The position numbers and the translations under genes were made by a program. A DNA stretch of 64,000 nucleotides from Acidobacteriaceae bacterium (GTDB lineage: Bacteria > Acidobacteriota > Terriglobia > Terriglobales > Acidobacteriaceae), in the NCBI GenBank assembly GCA_030038435.1, contig JASHOY010000142.1, positions 1 to 64,000 on the forward strand, read 5' to 3'. Shown piece by piece: positions 40,869 to 50,471 of this stretch. Position 1 is the first letter of the stretch, and each line of letters begins with the position of its first letter. Below the pieces are notes generated by a model. It did no database searches. It was given only the letters and a program-made list of their open reading frames with translations, and was not told the DNA's origin.

Positions 40869-41810
40869 CTATCGCGTGACCGCCGGTTCCATCACGCGCA
40901 ATTGGGGCTCCTTGCCGAGGTCGAGTTCTGCTTTCACACCAAAGGTCAGAGTGACATTCTGGCGCGATACATGACCGCTGCGCAGGCCGATGCCGATGGG
41001 AATGTCGAGGTCGCGAAAGACGTGCAGTATTGTTTGCTCGAGCAGATCGGCAGCGGCGCCGGGGGAAACGCAGTCGATCATCTCGCCGAAGACGATGCCG
41101 CGTACGCGCCTGAACTTGCCCGCCTGGCGCAACTGCCAGAGAAGGCGATCGACCTGGTAGGGTTTGACACCGGTGTCTTCAAGGAAGAGGATTTTGCCTT
41201 CGGTCTGCGGCTCATAAGGCGTGCCCACCAGGGCGGCGAGAATGCTGAGACAACCGCCGTAAAGTATGCCGCGGGCGGTTCCGCGCTTGAGCGTGCGCAG
41301 ACCCTCAGCGGGGCCCACGGCGTAGGGCTCGCCGGCCAGCGCGGCGCGGAAGCTGTCCCATTGAACACCCTCTTGGGAGTCGAAATCGGCGGCGACCATG
41401 GGGCCGTGGAAAGCCGGCAGCCCGATTTTGTCGAGCAGGAGCAGTTGCAGGCCGGTGAGATCGCTGTATGCAAAGAAGGGCTTGGGATGGCGCGCAATGA
41501 GCCGCAGGTCGAGCTTCTCGAGAAGATAGTTTGAGCCGTAGCCACCGCGCAGCGAGGCGACCATGCGCGTAGATTTTGCGGAGAACGCGGCGTGCAGTTC
41601 GGCGAGGCGCCTCGCCGGCGGGCCGGCGAAGTAGAGGGGTCCGTGTCTAAGGGTGCCGCGCCCGATATGCGGCGTGAACTGGAGATTGCGCAAGGCCTGG
41701 ATGCCGCGCTCGGTGCGCTCGGAGAGGGCAAAGGACGCGGGAGCAATGATGCTGACACCGGCTCCGGCAGCAACGGCAGGAGGCTTGAGCAAACGCGTCA
41801 TGCGGACCAT
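40869..41810 (-). CDS. LD-carboxypeptidase (peptidase S66)
   Basis: ASLRGGYGSNYLLEKLD; FHGPMVAADF; GGCLSILAALVGTPY. Confidence 0.92.
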   Translation of the reverse strand: MVRMTRLLKPPAVAAGAGVSIIAPASFALSERTERGIQALRNLQFTPHIGRGTLRHGPLYFAGPPARRLAELHAAFSAKSTRMVASLRGGYGSNYLLEKLDLRLIARHPKPFFAYSDLTGLQLLLLDKIGLPAFHGPMVAADFDSQEGVQWDSFRAALAGEPYAVGPAEGLRTLKRGTARGILYGGCLSILAALVGTPYEPQTEGKILFLEDTGVKPYQVDRLLWQLRQAGKFRRVRGIVFGEMIDCVSPGAAADLLEQTILHVFRDLDIPIGIGLRSGHVSRQNVTLTFGVKAELDLGKEPQLRVMEPAVTR

Positions 41811-42622
41811 GCCTCGCCGCGCGCGATCAGTGCAGCCGGTCCGGTAAGTTGGAGTTCATCGCCAGGGCCGCTGCAGGCGACGGTTTGCGGGCCACCGGGG
41901 GCAACAACCTTCAGTGGAGATTTGCAGCCGTGCAGGGCCAGGGCCGCAGCGGCTGCAGCCGAAGTGCCGGTGCCGGAGGAAAGCGTGGGGCCAACGCCGC
42001 GCTCGAAGATGCGGATTTCAATTTCAGATGGCGTGAGCACGCGCAGAAATTCGACATTGGTCTGGCTGGGAAAATCAGGATGGGCGCAGATTTGCGCGCC
42101 GATAAGCTGCCACGCCTTTCCGGCGACATCGAACATCTCGTTATCGACCGCGATTACAAAGTGAGGATTGCCGGTGGAGACTTCTGCGCCCTCAATTTCG
42201 AGTCCAGCGGCGAGCTTTACGGTGCGCGGCGCGATGGTCGGAATGCCCATGCGGGTAGTGATGTCGACGGAGAAACCGGCGGTGCGATGGATGCCGTTGA
42301 CGCGGCAGATGCGTAGCCCGGCATCGGTGGTGATTTCCAGTGTGTCGCCTGGCGGCGAGGCGAGCGCTTCGGCCATCCATGCGGCGACGCAGCGCGTGCC
42401 GTTGCCGCTGATTTCCGCAATGGAACCGTCGGCGTTGTAGAGGCGGATGCGGCCGGCGCGGGGGCCGGTCCAGGAGAAGAACTCGATGCCGTCAGCGCCG
42501 ATGCCGGTATTGCGTGCGCAGAGACGGCGGGTGAGCTCAGCGCGGTCGTGATTGCCCGCGGCTTCTTCGCTGACGATGAGGAAATCGTTGCCGCAGGCGT
42601 GCGCTTTGGTGAAGGGGATCAA
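41798..42622 (-). CDS. dapF: diaminopimelate epimerase
   Basis: FTKAHACGNDFLIV; EISGNGTRCVAAWM; GPTLSSGTGTSAAAAA. Confidence 0.95.
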   Translation of the reverse strand: MIPFTKAHACGNDFLIVSEEAAGNHDRAELTRRLCARNTGIGADGIEFFSWTGPRAGRIRLYNADGSIAEISGNGTRCVAAWMAEALASPPGDTLEITTDAGLRICRVNGIHRTAGFSVDITTRMGIPTIAPRTVKLAAGLEIEGAEVSTGNPHFVIAVDNEMFDVAGKAWQLIGAQICAHPDFPSQTNVEFLRVLTPSEIEIRIFERGVGPTLSSGTGTSAAAAAALALHGCKSPLKVVAPGGPQTVACSGPGDELQLTGPAALIARGEAWSA

Positions 42623-42704
42623 ACATCCTCCGGAGGACGGGATTGGTAAATTAGGCGATGTTTGCGGCTCCCGGTCGCGCCGCGCATGTTCTCTACTACA
42701 CGCT

Positions 42705-44426
42705 TTAGCCCGATGCTAACACCGGCTGCGTTGTGGTGCGGTGCGCGCGCGCCTGCCCACTTACGTCCAGGTGCGAAACATAGACGCTGGCCGTAGGCTG
42801 CCCCTTGGCGGTGAAGCGGCCAACCAGCTTCAGTCCCTGCGGATGGGCTTTGACGGCGCGGTCTACAGCGTCGCCGTTAAAGGTAACCACGATGGCGGCG
42901 TGCACTGCCGGATGGGCGAGCGCCGCGGTGAAGAACTGTTTGTCGCTTTCATTGAGCGTCTGGCGCAGCGGAATGCGGGTGCGGGAGACGAGTTCGGGAT
43001 AGATCGATGTGTTCATAAGGATGATGCCGTCCGGGTGTGCAGCCAGCAGCGAGCGTAAAACGGGGGGGATGGCGAGGTCATACGGCCGGCGCGCGGCGAG
43101 ATTCTTGGTGCCCTCCACATAGACAAGCGGGTGCTGGCGGAGCATCTGCGCAATGTTGAAGGTGATGAGCGCGGCGAAGATCGCAATGGCTGCGTTGCGC
43201 CAGCGCAGTCCGGCCGCTGAAGGTTTGAATTCACGCACCAGGGCAAGGGCAACATGGGCAGCAAAAGCCAGTCCCAGGGCAATCGCGGGCAGCAGCTCCA
43301 TGCCGTAGCGGGTGTTGTACCAGGAGTGCGGCCACCACGGCGGAATGAAGATGGGCACGGAGCCGTAGGCGACGGCGTAGGCATAAAACGGAACCGGGAT
43401 CCAGAGCAGCAAGGCCCAGTTGAAGGCGCGGCGGCGATGGAAGATCCACGCCCAGGCGGCGCCGAGGACGCTGACGGCGAGCAGTAAATTGCCAAAAGCC
43501 GCGGCAGCGGAATCAAGCTCGGAGACTTTGAGAAAGTAAAGCAGCGAAAGCCAGGGATTGTGCCATCCGGGATGTGGCGGATAACCGGGTGGCGCGGTGC
43601 GCAGCTCGATGGCTTTGGCGGAAAACGGGCCGCGGGCGAAATCGAGCCAATCGCCGAAAAATGCCGCATTGTAAGCGAACCATGCGGCGGGTGCGGCGGC
43701 GAGCAGCACGCTGGCCATCCAGAACCCGGGCGAACGAAGCCGGCCGCGGCGGGCCAGGGTGACGAACATTGCGATCCATACGACAAATGCCATAACCCAG
43801 CCGTCGTAGCGGGTAAAGACGGCGGCGATGAGTGTGGCAAAGGTTAGCCAGAGCAAACGGCCGGAGCGTGCCGGCGCAGCGTCGAGGCTGGTGCGCCATT
43901 CCGCGGTGAGCACCACGATCCAGATCGCCTCGCAGAGAAAGAGCGGCTCGGTCATGGCCGTGGTTTGCAAATAGAGCAGGTTGGGATTGAGCGCGAAGAA
44001 GGCCAGCCCGAGGGATGCCGGCGCAGGCGAGAGCCAGCGGCGGGCCAGGCGGTAAAAGCCGAGGCAGGCGGCGAGGTATGCAAATGCCGAAGGGATGGCT
44101 CCGGCAATGCCGTTGGCCCACCAGGCATAGACCTGCACAAAAGGCACCATGAGCAGGTGGGGCAGCGGGAGCCAGACCGAACCTAGCTGGCTTAGTCCGG
44201 GACGATGCGAATCGAAGATGCGGCGGGCAATGTGGAGATGGCCAACCGCATCGCCGTAGTTGAGCATGGCGTGGTGCTGCCAGCTCCAGAATTGCGCGGC
44301 GAGCGAGGCCGCAGCGCATGCCAGCGCCACGACGAGATATTCGCGGCATGCGGGCGCTCCCGCGGGCACGGATTTGGCGATGGATTGCGGTTGCGTGCGG
44401 CGCGGGAGGGTGAGCGGTTCAGTCAA
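42705..44426 (-). CDS. GT39/ArnT-like polytopic membrane glycosyltransferase
   Basis: Multiple TM helices; YGDAVGHLHIARRIFDS luminal acidic loop; FTRYDGWV. Confidence 0.78.
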   Translation of the reverse strand: MTEPLTLPRRTQPQSIAKSVPAGAPACREYLVVALACAAASLAAQFWSWQHHAMLNYGDAVGHLHIARRIFDSHRPGLSQLGSVWLPLPHLLMVPFVQVYAWWANGIAGAIPSAFAYLAACLGFYRLARRWLSPAPASLGLAFFALNPNLLYLQTTAMTEPLFLCEAIWIVVLTAEWRTSLDAAPARSGRLLWLTFATLIAAVFTRYDGWVMAFVVWIAMFVTLARRGRLRSPGFWMASVLLAAAPAAWFAYNAAFFGDWLDFARGPFSAKAIELRTAPPGYPPHPGWHNPWLSLLYFLKVSELDSAAAAFGNLLLAVSVLGAAWAWIFHRRRAFNWALLLWIPVPFYAYAVAYGSVPIFIPPWWPHSWYNTRYGMELLPAIALGLAFAAHVALALVREFKPSAAGLRWRNAAIAIFAALITFNIAQMLRQHPLVYVEGTKNLAARRPYDLAIPPVLRSLLAAHPDGIILMNTSIYPELVSRTRIPLRQTLNESDKQFFTAALAHPAVHAAIVVTFNGDAVDRAVKAHPQGLKLVGRFTAKGQPTASVYVSHLDVSGQARAHRTTTQPVLASG

Positions 44427-45345
44427 GGTGAGTGAGCTCGCGGAATAGATTGAAGCGGCCGTCGATCTCCTGACGCGAGAGCTGCTGCAGGCGCTCGGTG
44501 CCGAAGCGCTCGACCGCGAATGAGCCCATCACGCTGCCGTAGAACATGGCGCGGCGGAAAACGCCAGGCGTGAGCTGCGGCTGCGAGGCGAGGTAGCCGA
44601 AGAAGCCGCCGGCAAAGCTGTCGCCGGCGCCGGTGGGATCAACCACTTCGTCGAGCGGCATCGCCGGGGCGCGAAAAGTGCGCTCCGCGCTTCCACCTTT
44701 TGGACCCGCGCCGTGAAACAATGTCGCTCCATATTCGCCGTGCTTGACGATGAGCGCGCGTGGCCCCATGGCCATGACCGCGCGGGCGGCGCGGACGAGA
44801 TTGTTGTCGCCGGCCAGCATGCGTGCCTCGGTGTCGTTGATGAGCAGGACGTCGAGGCCCTTGAGCACTTCCAGCAGCGCCGGGCGGTGGTCCTTGATCC
44901 AGTAATTCATGGTGTCGCCGGCAACCAGTTTTACGTCGGGCATGGTCTCGCGTACGCGCCGCTGCAGAACGGGATCGATGTTGGCGAGGAAGAGAAACTG
45001 CGAGTCACGATAGGCAGCGGGAATCTTGGGCTCGAATGCGGCGAAAACGTTCAGCTCGGTATTGTGGGTTTTGGCTTCGTTGAGGTTATCGAGATAAGAG
45101 CCTTCCCAGAAGAAGCTCTTGCCGGCGGCGCGCTCGATGCCGCGGGTATCAATGTTGCGCGCGGCGAAGACGGCCTCCTGCTCGGGACCGAAGTCTTCGC
45201 CGACCACGGCGATGACGCGGACGTCGGTGAAAAAGCTGGCGGCGAGAGAAAAATAGGTAGCTGCGCCGCCGAGACAGCGGTCGCGGCGGCCGGCGGGGGT
45301 TTCAATGGAATCGTAAGCGACACTGCCGACTACGGTGATGGACAT
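44419..45345 (-). CDS. PfkB-family carbohydrate/nucleoside kinase
   Basis: DVLLINDTEARML; DPTGAGDSFAGGFFGYLA; start trimmed to 45345. Confidence 0.93.
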   Translation of the reverse strand: MSITVVGSVAYDSIETPAGRRDRCLGGAATYFSLAASFFTDVRVIAVVGEDFGPEQEAVFAARNIDTRGIERAAGKSFFWEGSYLDNLNEAKTHNTELNVFAAFEPKIPAAYRDSQFLFLANIDPVLQRRVRETMPDVKLVAGDTMNYWIKDHRPALLEVLKGLDVLLINDTEARMLAGDNNLVRAARAVMAMGPRALIVKHGEYGATLFHGAGPKGGSAERTFRAPAMPLDEVVDPTGAGDSFAGGFFGYLASQPQLTPGVFRRAMFYGSVMGSFAVERFGTERLQQLSRQEIDGRFNLFRELTHLD

Positions 45346-45381
45346 GGACCTCCTCAAAGACTGAACTCATATTCGCGCGGC

Positions 45382-45615
45382 TCAGGGTGTGTAAATGTGT
45401 CCGTCGATTTTCACGACCGAGCACCAGAAGCAGAATCGCACTTGTTTTTGAGGTGCGATCGAAATTGTGTCGAGCGAGCGCCAGCGGTGCAAACCTGCTT
45501 TGCAAAGCAAGCCGCTTAACGACGGCGCCTCATGCTCACGATGCGGCCAGAGCTTTGCCAGACAGGTGGCGAGCTCCTGATCCGTAAGCGGCGCAGATTG
45601 TGCTGTCATCATCAT
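45382..45615 (-). CDS. small Cys-rich hypothetical protein (zinc-ribbon-like)
   Basis: LCKAGLHRWRSLD...VRFCFWCSVVKIDG; start uncertain (MMM). Confidence 0.6.
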   Translation of the reverse strand: MMMTAQSAPLTDQELATCLAKLWPHREHEAPSLSGLLCKAGLHRWRSLDTISIAPQKQVRFCFWCSVVKIDGHIYTP

Positions 45616-45640
45616 CGCGTTCTCACGGCCGATTTGTAGT

Positions 45641-46507
45641 TTACCAGCCGTGGTACTTGCCAAAGAGCAGTTTCAGACGTTCCCGGGCCGCCTTCGGAAT
45701 GGCATCCGGCTGGGTGAGCACAGCGTATCTCGCCGCCGTCGCGCAGGAGCACGATCGTTCGCGGGGCATGGCGGCAACGGCGGCTTTGACCACCTTGGCG
45801 GCGTTCTCTGCGTTCTGATGCAGCACGGCTACAATCTGCTCCACGGTCACCGCATCGTGGCCTTCGCGCCAGCAGTCGTAATCGGTGACCATGGCGATGG
45901 TGGCATAGCAGATTTCGGCCTCGCGGGCGAGCTTGGCTTCCTGCAGATTCGTCATGCCGATCACGTCGGCGCCCCAACTGCGATAAAGATTCGATTCAGC
46001 CTTGGTGGAAAATTGGGGGCCTTCCATGCAGACGTAGGTTCCGCCGGTCTTGCCGGTCACGCCCGCAGCCGCACACGCGCCGGATGCGGCTTTGGCCACC
46101 GTGGCGCAAACCGGATCTCCGAATGCAACATGGCCGACGATGCCCTCGCCGAAAAATGTGGAGATGCGCTGAAAGGTGCGGTCGATGAACTGGTCGGGGA
46201 TGACGAAATCTGTGGGCTTGTGCTCTTCCTTGAGCGAGCCCACGGCGGAGACGGAGATGATGCGCTCGACGCCAAGTTTTTTGAAGGCATAAATGTTGGC
46301 GCGGAAGTTGAGTTCGGAGGGAAGGATGCGATGGCCACGGCCGTGGCGCGCAAGAAATGCCACTTTGCGGCCCTCGAGTTCGCCCAGCACGAAGACTTCC
46401 GACGGCTCACCAAAGGGAGTTTCGACTCGCTGCTCGTGAACGCTGGTGAATCCGGGCATGGCGTAGAGTCCGCTGCCTCCGATAATGCCGATTTCCGCTT
46501 CCGCCAA
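45641..46507 (-). CDS. mtnP: S-methyl-5'-thioadenosine phosphorylase
   Basis: [70 protein letters not shown]. Confidence 0.95.
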   Translation of the reverse strand: MAEAEIGIIGGSGLYAMPGFTSVHEQRVETPFGEPSEVFVLGELEGRKVAFLARHGRGHRILPSELNFRANIYAFKKLGVERIISVSAVGSLKEEHKPTDFVIPDQFIDRTFQRISTFFGEGIVGHVAFGDPVCATVAKAASGACAAAGVTGKTGGTYVCMEGPQFSTKAESNLYRSWGADVIGMTNLQEAKLAREAEICYATIAMVTDYDCWREGHDAVTVEQIVAVLHQNAENAAKVVKAAVAAMPRERSCSCATAARYAVLTQPDAIPKAARERLKLLFGKYHGW

Positions 46508-46590
46508 GTTTCGCTCCTGTTGGGTAGTTGGTCAGCTTCGCGTTTGTTTCCTTCAGATGGTCGTGGGTTTAAATCCACGCCGGCGGCGCG

Positions 46591-47385
46591 TTAAACGGCC
46601 GCTTCTTCTTTCTTCCTTTTGTGCGAGGGGTGCACCCGCCAGGCCACCACGATGCCGATGAAGTAGAGACCAAGCATGGGGATGGCGTAGATGCACATGG
46701 TCCAGGGGTCGGGGCTGGGAGTGATGATGGCGGCCACAATGAACACCGCCAGAATTGCGTAGCGGATATTCTTCCACAGAAATTTGGGGCTGACGATACC
46801 GAACAGGGCCAGGAAGAAGATGAGGATCGGAAGCTCAAAGCTGATGCCCAGGCCGAGGATCACAGAAAGAAAAAAGCTGGTGTAATCCTCGATGCTGATC
46901 ATGGGTGTGAAATTGTGGCCGAAATCCACGACAAGGATTTTGATGGCTGCGGGAAGCACCCAGAAGTAGCCGAACGCCGCGCCGCTGAGGAATAGACCCA
47001 CGGTCGCCGTCATGAACGGTATAACAAAGCGCCGCTCCCTCTGATAGAGTCCGGGTGCTATGAAGAGCCACACCTGGTAAAGGATGAACGGCGAGGCAAG
47101 GATCGCTCCTGCCACAAGCGAGGCCTGCAGGTAGAGATTGAGCGCATCCATAGGATGCGTGAACATCAGTGTTTTGCCAATGTGGATCAGCGGCGCCTGG
47201 AAGAGTTCCACGATCCGGTTGTGAAAGACCCAGGCTATGCCGAAGCCGCAGGCCAGATAGATGGCTGAGTGGACGATGCGCTTGCGGAGCTCGTCGAGAT
47301 GCTCCATAAGGCTCATGCCCGGCAGCTCGGCGCGCTCGGTTACCGCTGCCCGCGCCTTTTCAATTGCGTCAGCGGGATCAACCAT
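46591..47385 (-). CDS. tatC: Sec-independent protein translocase TatC
   Basis: MEHLDELRKRIVHS; FELPILIFFLALFGIVS; six-TM pattern. Confidence 0.96.
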   Translation of the reverse strand: MVDPADAIEKARAAVTERAELPGMSLMEHLDELRKRIVHSAIYLACGFGIAWVFHNRIVELFQAPLIHIGKTLMFTHPMDALNLYLQASLVAGAILASPFILYQVWLFIAPGLYQRERRFVIPFMTATVGLFLSGAAFGYFWVLPAAIKILVVDFGHNFTPMISIEDYTSFFLSVILGLGISFELPILIFFLALFGIVSPKFLWKNIRYAILAVFIVAAIITPSPDPWTMCIYAIPMLGLYFIGIVVAWRVHPSHKRKKEEAAV

Positions 47386-48057
47386 GGTGTGTGGCCGGCT
47401 CCGTTTCCGCGCCGGCTTCGCTTGCCGCAGGGTTTTCAGGCGCCGGACGCTTGGCGCTCACCGCTTCGGAATGAGAGATTGCGGCCTCGTCGCCGGAGGG
47501 CGAAGATTCCAGGGCGGCTTCTTCTTCAGGTTCGGCAGACTGAGCGGGATCGGCCGCGGCGCGGCTGGTGGGCGGCTGGGCGGGAACCGGGGCGCCGGTC
47601 TCGGGTGGCTGCACCCGCAGCCCTGGCGGTTCAGCCTCAGCTTCATAGGCGGGGGTTTGGTTGTGATAATGCTCGTAGGCGGCTTCGTCGTAAGAGCAGG
47701 GAATGTCGGGCTCGCCAGTCTCTGGGTAATCCTCGTGTCGCTCAGCAGCGGGGGCTTCCGCTGGCTGAGTGGAGGCGGCAATCTGGGCGGGCGGGGCGGC
47801 AGAGGCGGCAGCAAGCGCACGCTGGCGCTCGGCCTCTTCCCGCTGGCGCCGGTCGGCCTCCTCGGCGTTGCGCAATTCCTCTTCCATCTGGAAGCGGAAA
47901 TCGTTCGAGGCCTTGCGAAACTCGTACATGAGCTTGCCAATCTGACGGCCGATCTTGGGCAGACGGCGCGGGCCGAATACCACCAGCGCCATGATCATCA
48001 CGATCATGGTGTCCCACATGCTTAGCGTGGCGACCTCGATTGTCGGGTGTATGCCCA
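47378..48057 (-). CDS. TatA/TatB-family translocase subunit with long C-terminal tail
   Basis: WDTMIVMIMALVVFGPRRLPKIGRQIGKLMYEFRKASNDF; 8-nt overlap with tatC; start trimmed to 48057. Confidence 0.9.
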
Positions 48058-48229
48058 TGAAGCTCCATGATACCTTTCCCCGCAGCGCGCTCACAAACAC
48101 GCACTACGAGGCCGCAGCCGTCCCATATGGCACGAACCGTTCGCTCAAAAGTGTACCGCGGCAGATGGGCGAAGGCCGGCCGGCGTGCGGAGGAACATAT
48201 ATTACGAATGGGTTACAATAAGGCTAGCG

Positions 48230-48285
48230 GCCGTGACGGAAACCGGTGAGGGATCTCCCTCAGGACGACGGTTTGGCGGCATGGC
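48230..48285 (+). ncRNA. nested-hairpin element upstream of the NAD+ aptamers
   Basis: gccgtg/catggc, aaaccg/cggttt and gaggga-tc-tccctc pair as nested helices. Confidence 0.45.
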
Positions 48286-48293
48286 TGCGGACA

Positions 48294-48408
48294 GGCTGCA
48301 ACATCCCCGTGGGTGGGGAAATCGCCGAGCGGTATTCGGCGAGGTCAGCGCATCCACTGCGGCCGTGATTGCTTTCAACATCCCCGTCCGGAAACGGACT
48401 GAAGGCGG
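48294..48408 (+). promoter_or_regulatory. NAD+-I (nadA motif) riboswitch, two tandem domains
   Basis: Domain 1 (48294-48364) ggctgcaacatccccgtgggtgggg...gtcagcgcatccactgcggcc; domain 2 (48371-48408) gctttcaacatccccgtccggaaacggactgaaggcgg; directly before nadA. Confidence 0.88.
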
Positions 48409-48414
48409 AACAGA

Positions 48415-49548
48415 GTGAATCTTGCGATTGACGAGCTGACGGCGCCCGCTTTGGCGGACGAAGGCGTTTGCAGCCTTGAAAACTATCTGGCGATGCCGGA
48501 CCACTCGATGGACGGCCGCATCGCCCAGGCGCGCGCCAAACTGGGCGCGACCACGGTGGTGCTCGGGCACCACTACCAGCGTGACGAAGTTGTGCGCTTT
48601 GCTGATTTTATGGGCGATAGTTACAGGCTTTCCCAGAATGCAGCGGCGACCGGCGCCAAGTATATCGTCTTTTGCGGCGTGCACTTTATGGCGGAAAGCG
48701 CGGATGTGCTGGGGCGCGATGGGCAGCAGGTGATCCTGCCTGACCTGAACGCGGGCTGCTCGATGGCCGATATGGCGGAGATCTCCCAGGTGGAGGATTG
48801 CTGGGAGGCGCTGGAACGCGCCGGGCTGGCGGATGAGACGATTCCCGTCACCTACATTAACTCGACGGCGGCGATCAAGGCGTTTTGCGGCGAGCGCGGC
48901 GGTCTGGTGTGCACGTCGTCGAGCGCGCGTGCGGCAATGGAGTGGGCGTTTGCCCGCGGCAGGCGGGTTTTGTTTCTGCCCGACCAGCACCTGGGGCGAA
49001 ATACGGGTTATGCGATGGGGATTCCGCTGCACGAAATGGCGGTTTGGGATCCCTGGGCGCTGCAGGGTGGGCAGAGCAAAGAAATGCTGGCCGCCAGCCG
49101 GGTGCTGCTGTGGAAAGGGCACTGTTCCGTGCACCAACGTTTTTTGCCCGGCCACGTCGACCAGGTGCGGGCCAAGTATCCGGGAATTCAGGTGATTGTG
49201 CATCCCGAATGCCGATTCGAGGTCTGCCAGAAAGCGGATGCCCTGGGCTCGACGGAACGGCTGATTGCGCTGGTGGAACAGGCGCCGGCGGGAACCATGT
49301 TCGCGGTGGGGACGGAGATCCACCTTGTGAACCGCATGGCGAAGCGCTTTGCCGCGCAAGACAAGCGCATTATTACCCTCGACGACACCGGCTGCCTGTG
49401 CACCACCATGTACCGTATTACCCCGCAGCATCTGGCGTGGGCGTTGGAAAATCTTGTCGAGGGGCAGGTTGTGAACCGGATACAAGTGCGTGCCGAGGTG
49501 AAGCGCTGGGCGCGAGTGGCGCTGGACCGCATGCTGGAATTGCGCTAA
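48415..49548 (+). CDS. nadA: quinolinate synthase
   Basis: GTG start; VVLGHHYQRDEVVRFADFMGDSYRLS; CSMADMAE; VHPECRFEVC. Confidence 0.96.
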   Translation: MNLAIDELTAPALADEGVCSLENYLAMPDHSMDGRIAQARAKLGATTVVLGHHYQRDEVVRFADFMGDSYRLSQNAAATGAKYIVFCGVHFMAESADVLGRDGQQVILPDLNAGCSMADMAEISQVEDCWEALERAGLADETIPVTYINSTAAIKAFCGERGGLVCTSSSARAAMEWAFARGRRVLFLPDQHLGRNTGYAMGIPLHEMAVWDPWALQGGQSKEMLAASRVLLWKGHCSVHQRFLPGHVDQVRAKYPGIQVIVHPECRFEVCQKADALGSTERLIALVEQAPAGTMFAVGTEIHLVNRMAKRFAAQDKRIITLDDTGCLCTTMYRITPQHLAWALENLVEGQVVNRIQVRAEVKRWARVALDRMLELR

Positions 49549-49686
49549 AGCCGCGGGGAGTCAGGCGTGACCGCGGTCAGCGATGATCTTCGCGGTGACC
49601 ACTGACTCCTGACCCCTGTCCACAAACACCTGAATCCTGTTCCCTGATCCTTGCTTTTCCCGTATCCTAGGTTGCAGGAACCGCCG

Positions 49687-50124
49687 ATGAAGACATTTAC
49701 GCTCGATGAAGCGCAGTCACTGCTGCCGGTGCTGGAATCGTTGCTCAAGCGAGCGATCGAAAGCAAGCGCGCGGCGGAAACCCTGGAGACGGATCTCTCG
49801 GAGTTGGCGCGGCAGATCTATATCTCAGGCGGTATGAAAGTAGATACTGCGAAGGTAGCGAAAACGCGTGCCGAGATGGAGAACCATCTTCAGGGGGTGC
49901 GCGAGAATATTGCGGAGATCGACGCCATCGGCGTGCAGGTAAAAGATCTCGACTCCGGACTGCTGGATTTTCCTTTTCGTCTTGACGACGAGGTGGTGCT
50001 GCTTTGCTGGCAGATGGGCGAACCCTCGATCGAACACTGGCACACAACCGATGCGGGTTTCAAGGGACGCCACCCGGTAGATGAACGTTTTCGCCGGCGG
50101 CCGACGGGCGGGCGGCCAAACTGA
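49687..50124 (+). CDS. DUF2203-family protein
   Basis: MKTFTLDEAQSLLPVLESLLKRAIESKR; WQMGEPSIEHWHTTDAGFKGRHPV. Confidence 0.88.
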   Translation: MKTFTLDEAQSLLPVLESLLKRAIESKRAAETLETDLSELARQIYISGGMKVDTAKVAKTRAEMENHLQGVRENIAEIDAIGVQVKDLDSGLLDFPFRLDDEVVLLCWQMGEPSIEHWHTTDAGFKGRHPVDERFRRRPTGGRPN

Positions 50125-50143
50125 CCGACGTTGGTTCGCCAAC

Positions 50144-50162
50144 TTCATATTGAGAATATGAA
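50144..50162. repeat. short perfect palindrome (8-3-8)
   Basis: ttcatatt-gag-aatatgaa. Confidence 0.7.
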
Positions 50163-50471
50163 ATGCCAGGCGCGGGCAGGCTGCGCCCGATCAAAGAGCC
50201 GCGAGCGGTTCTTTCTTCCCGTGTTCCCCATGCGCGGCCTGCAACGCATTCATTCCTGCAAGATTCGCGCGAGTTACTGCAAGTCCTGCGCCGGTCAGTT
50301 TGCTTTTTGAGTGAATCAAAACCCAATGCGAAATATTTCGAGCGTTTCGCAATGCGCGGAGAAAAGGGATCTCCGGTCAAAGGCTCCTCGTCTAACCGAA
50401 TAGAGCGATGTGCCTCTGCAATCCTGAAGCGCGGAGACATGGGTAATTCAAGTTAGAGGAGATTCTTAGAC

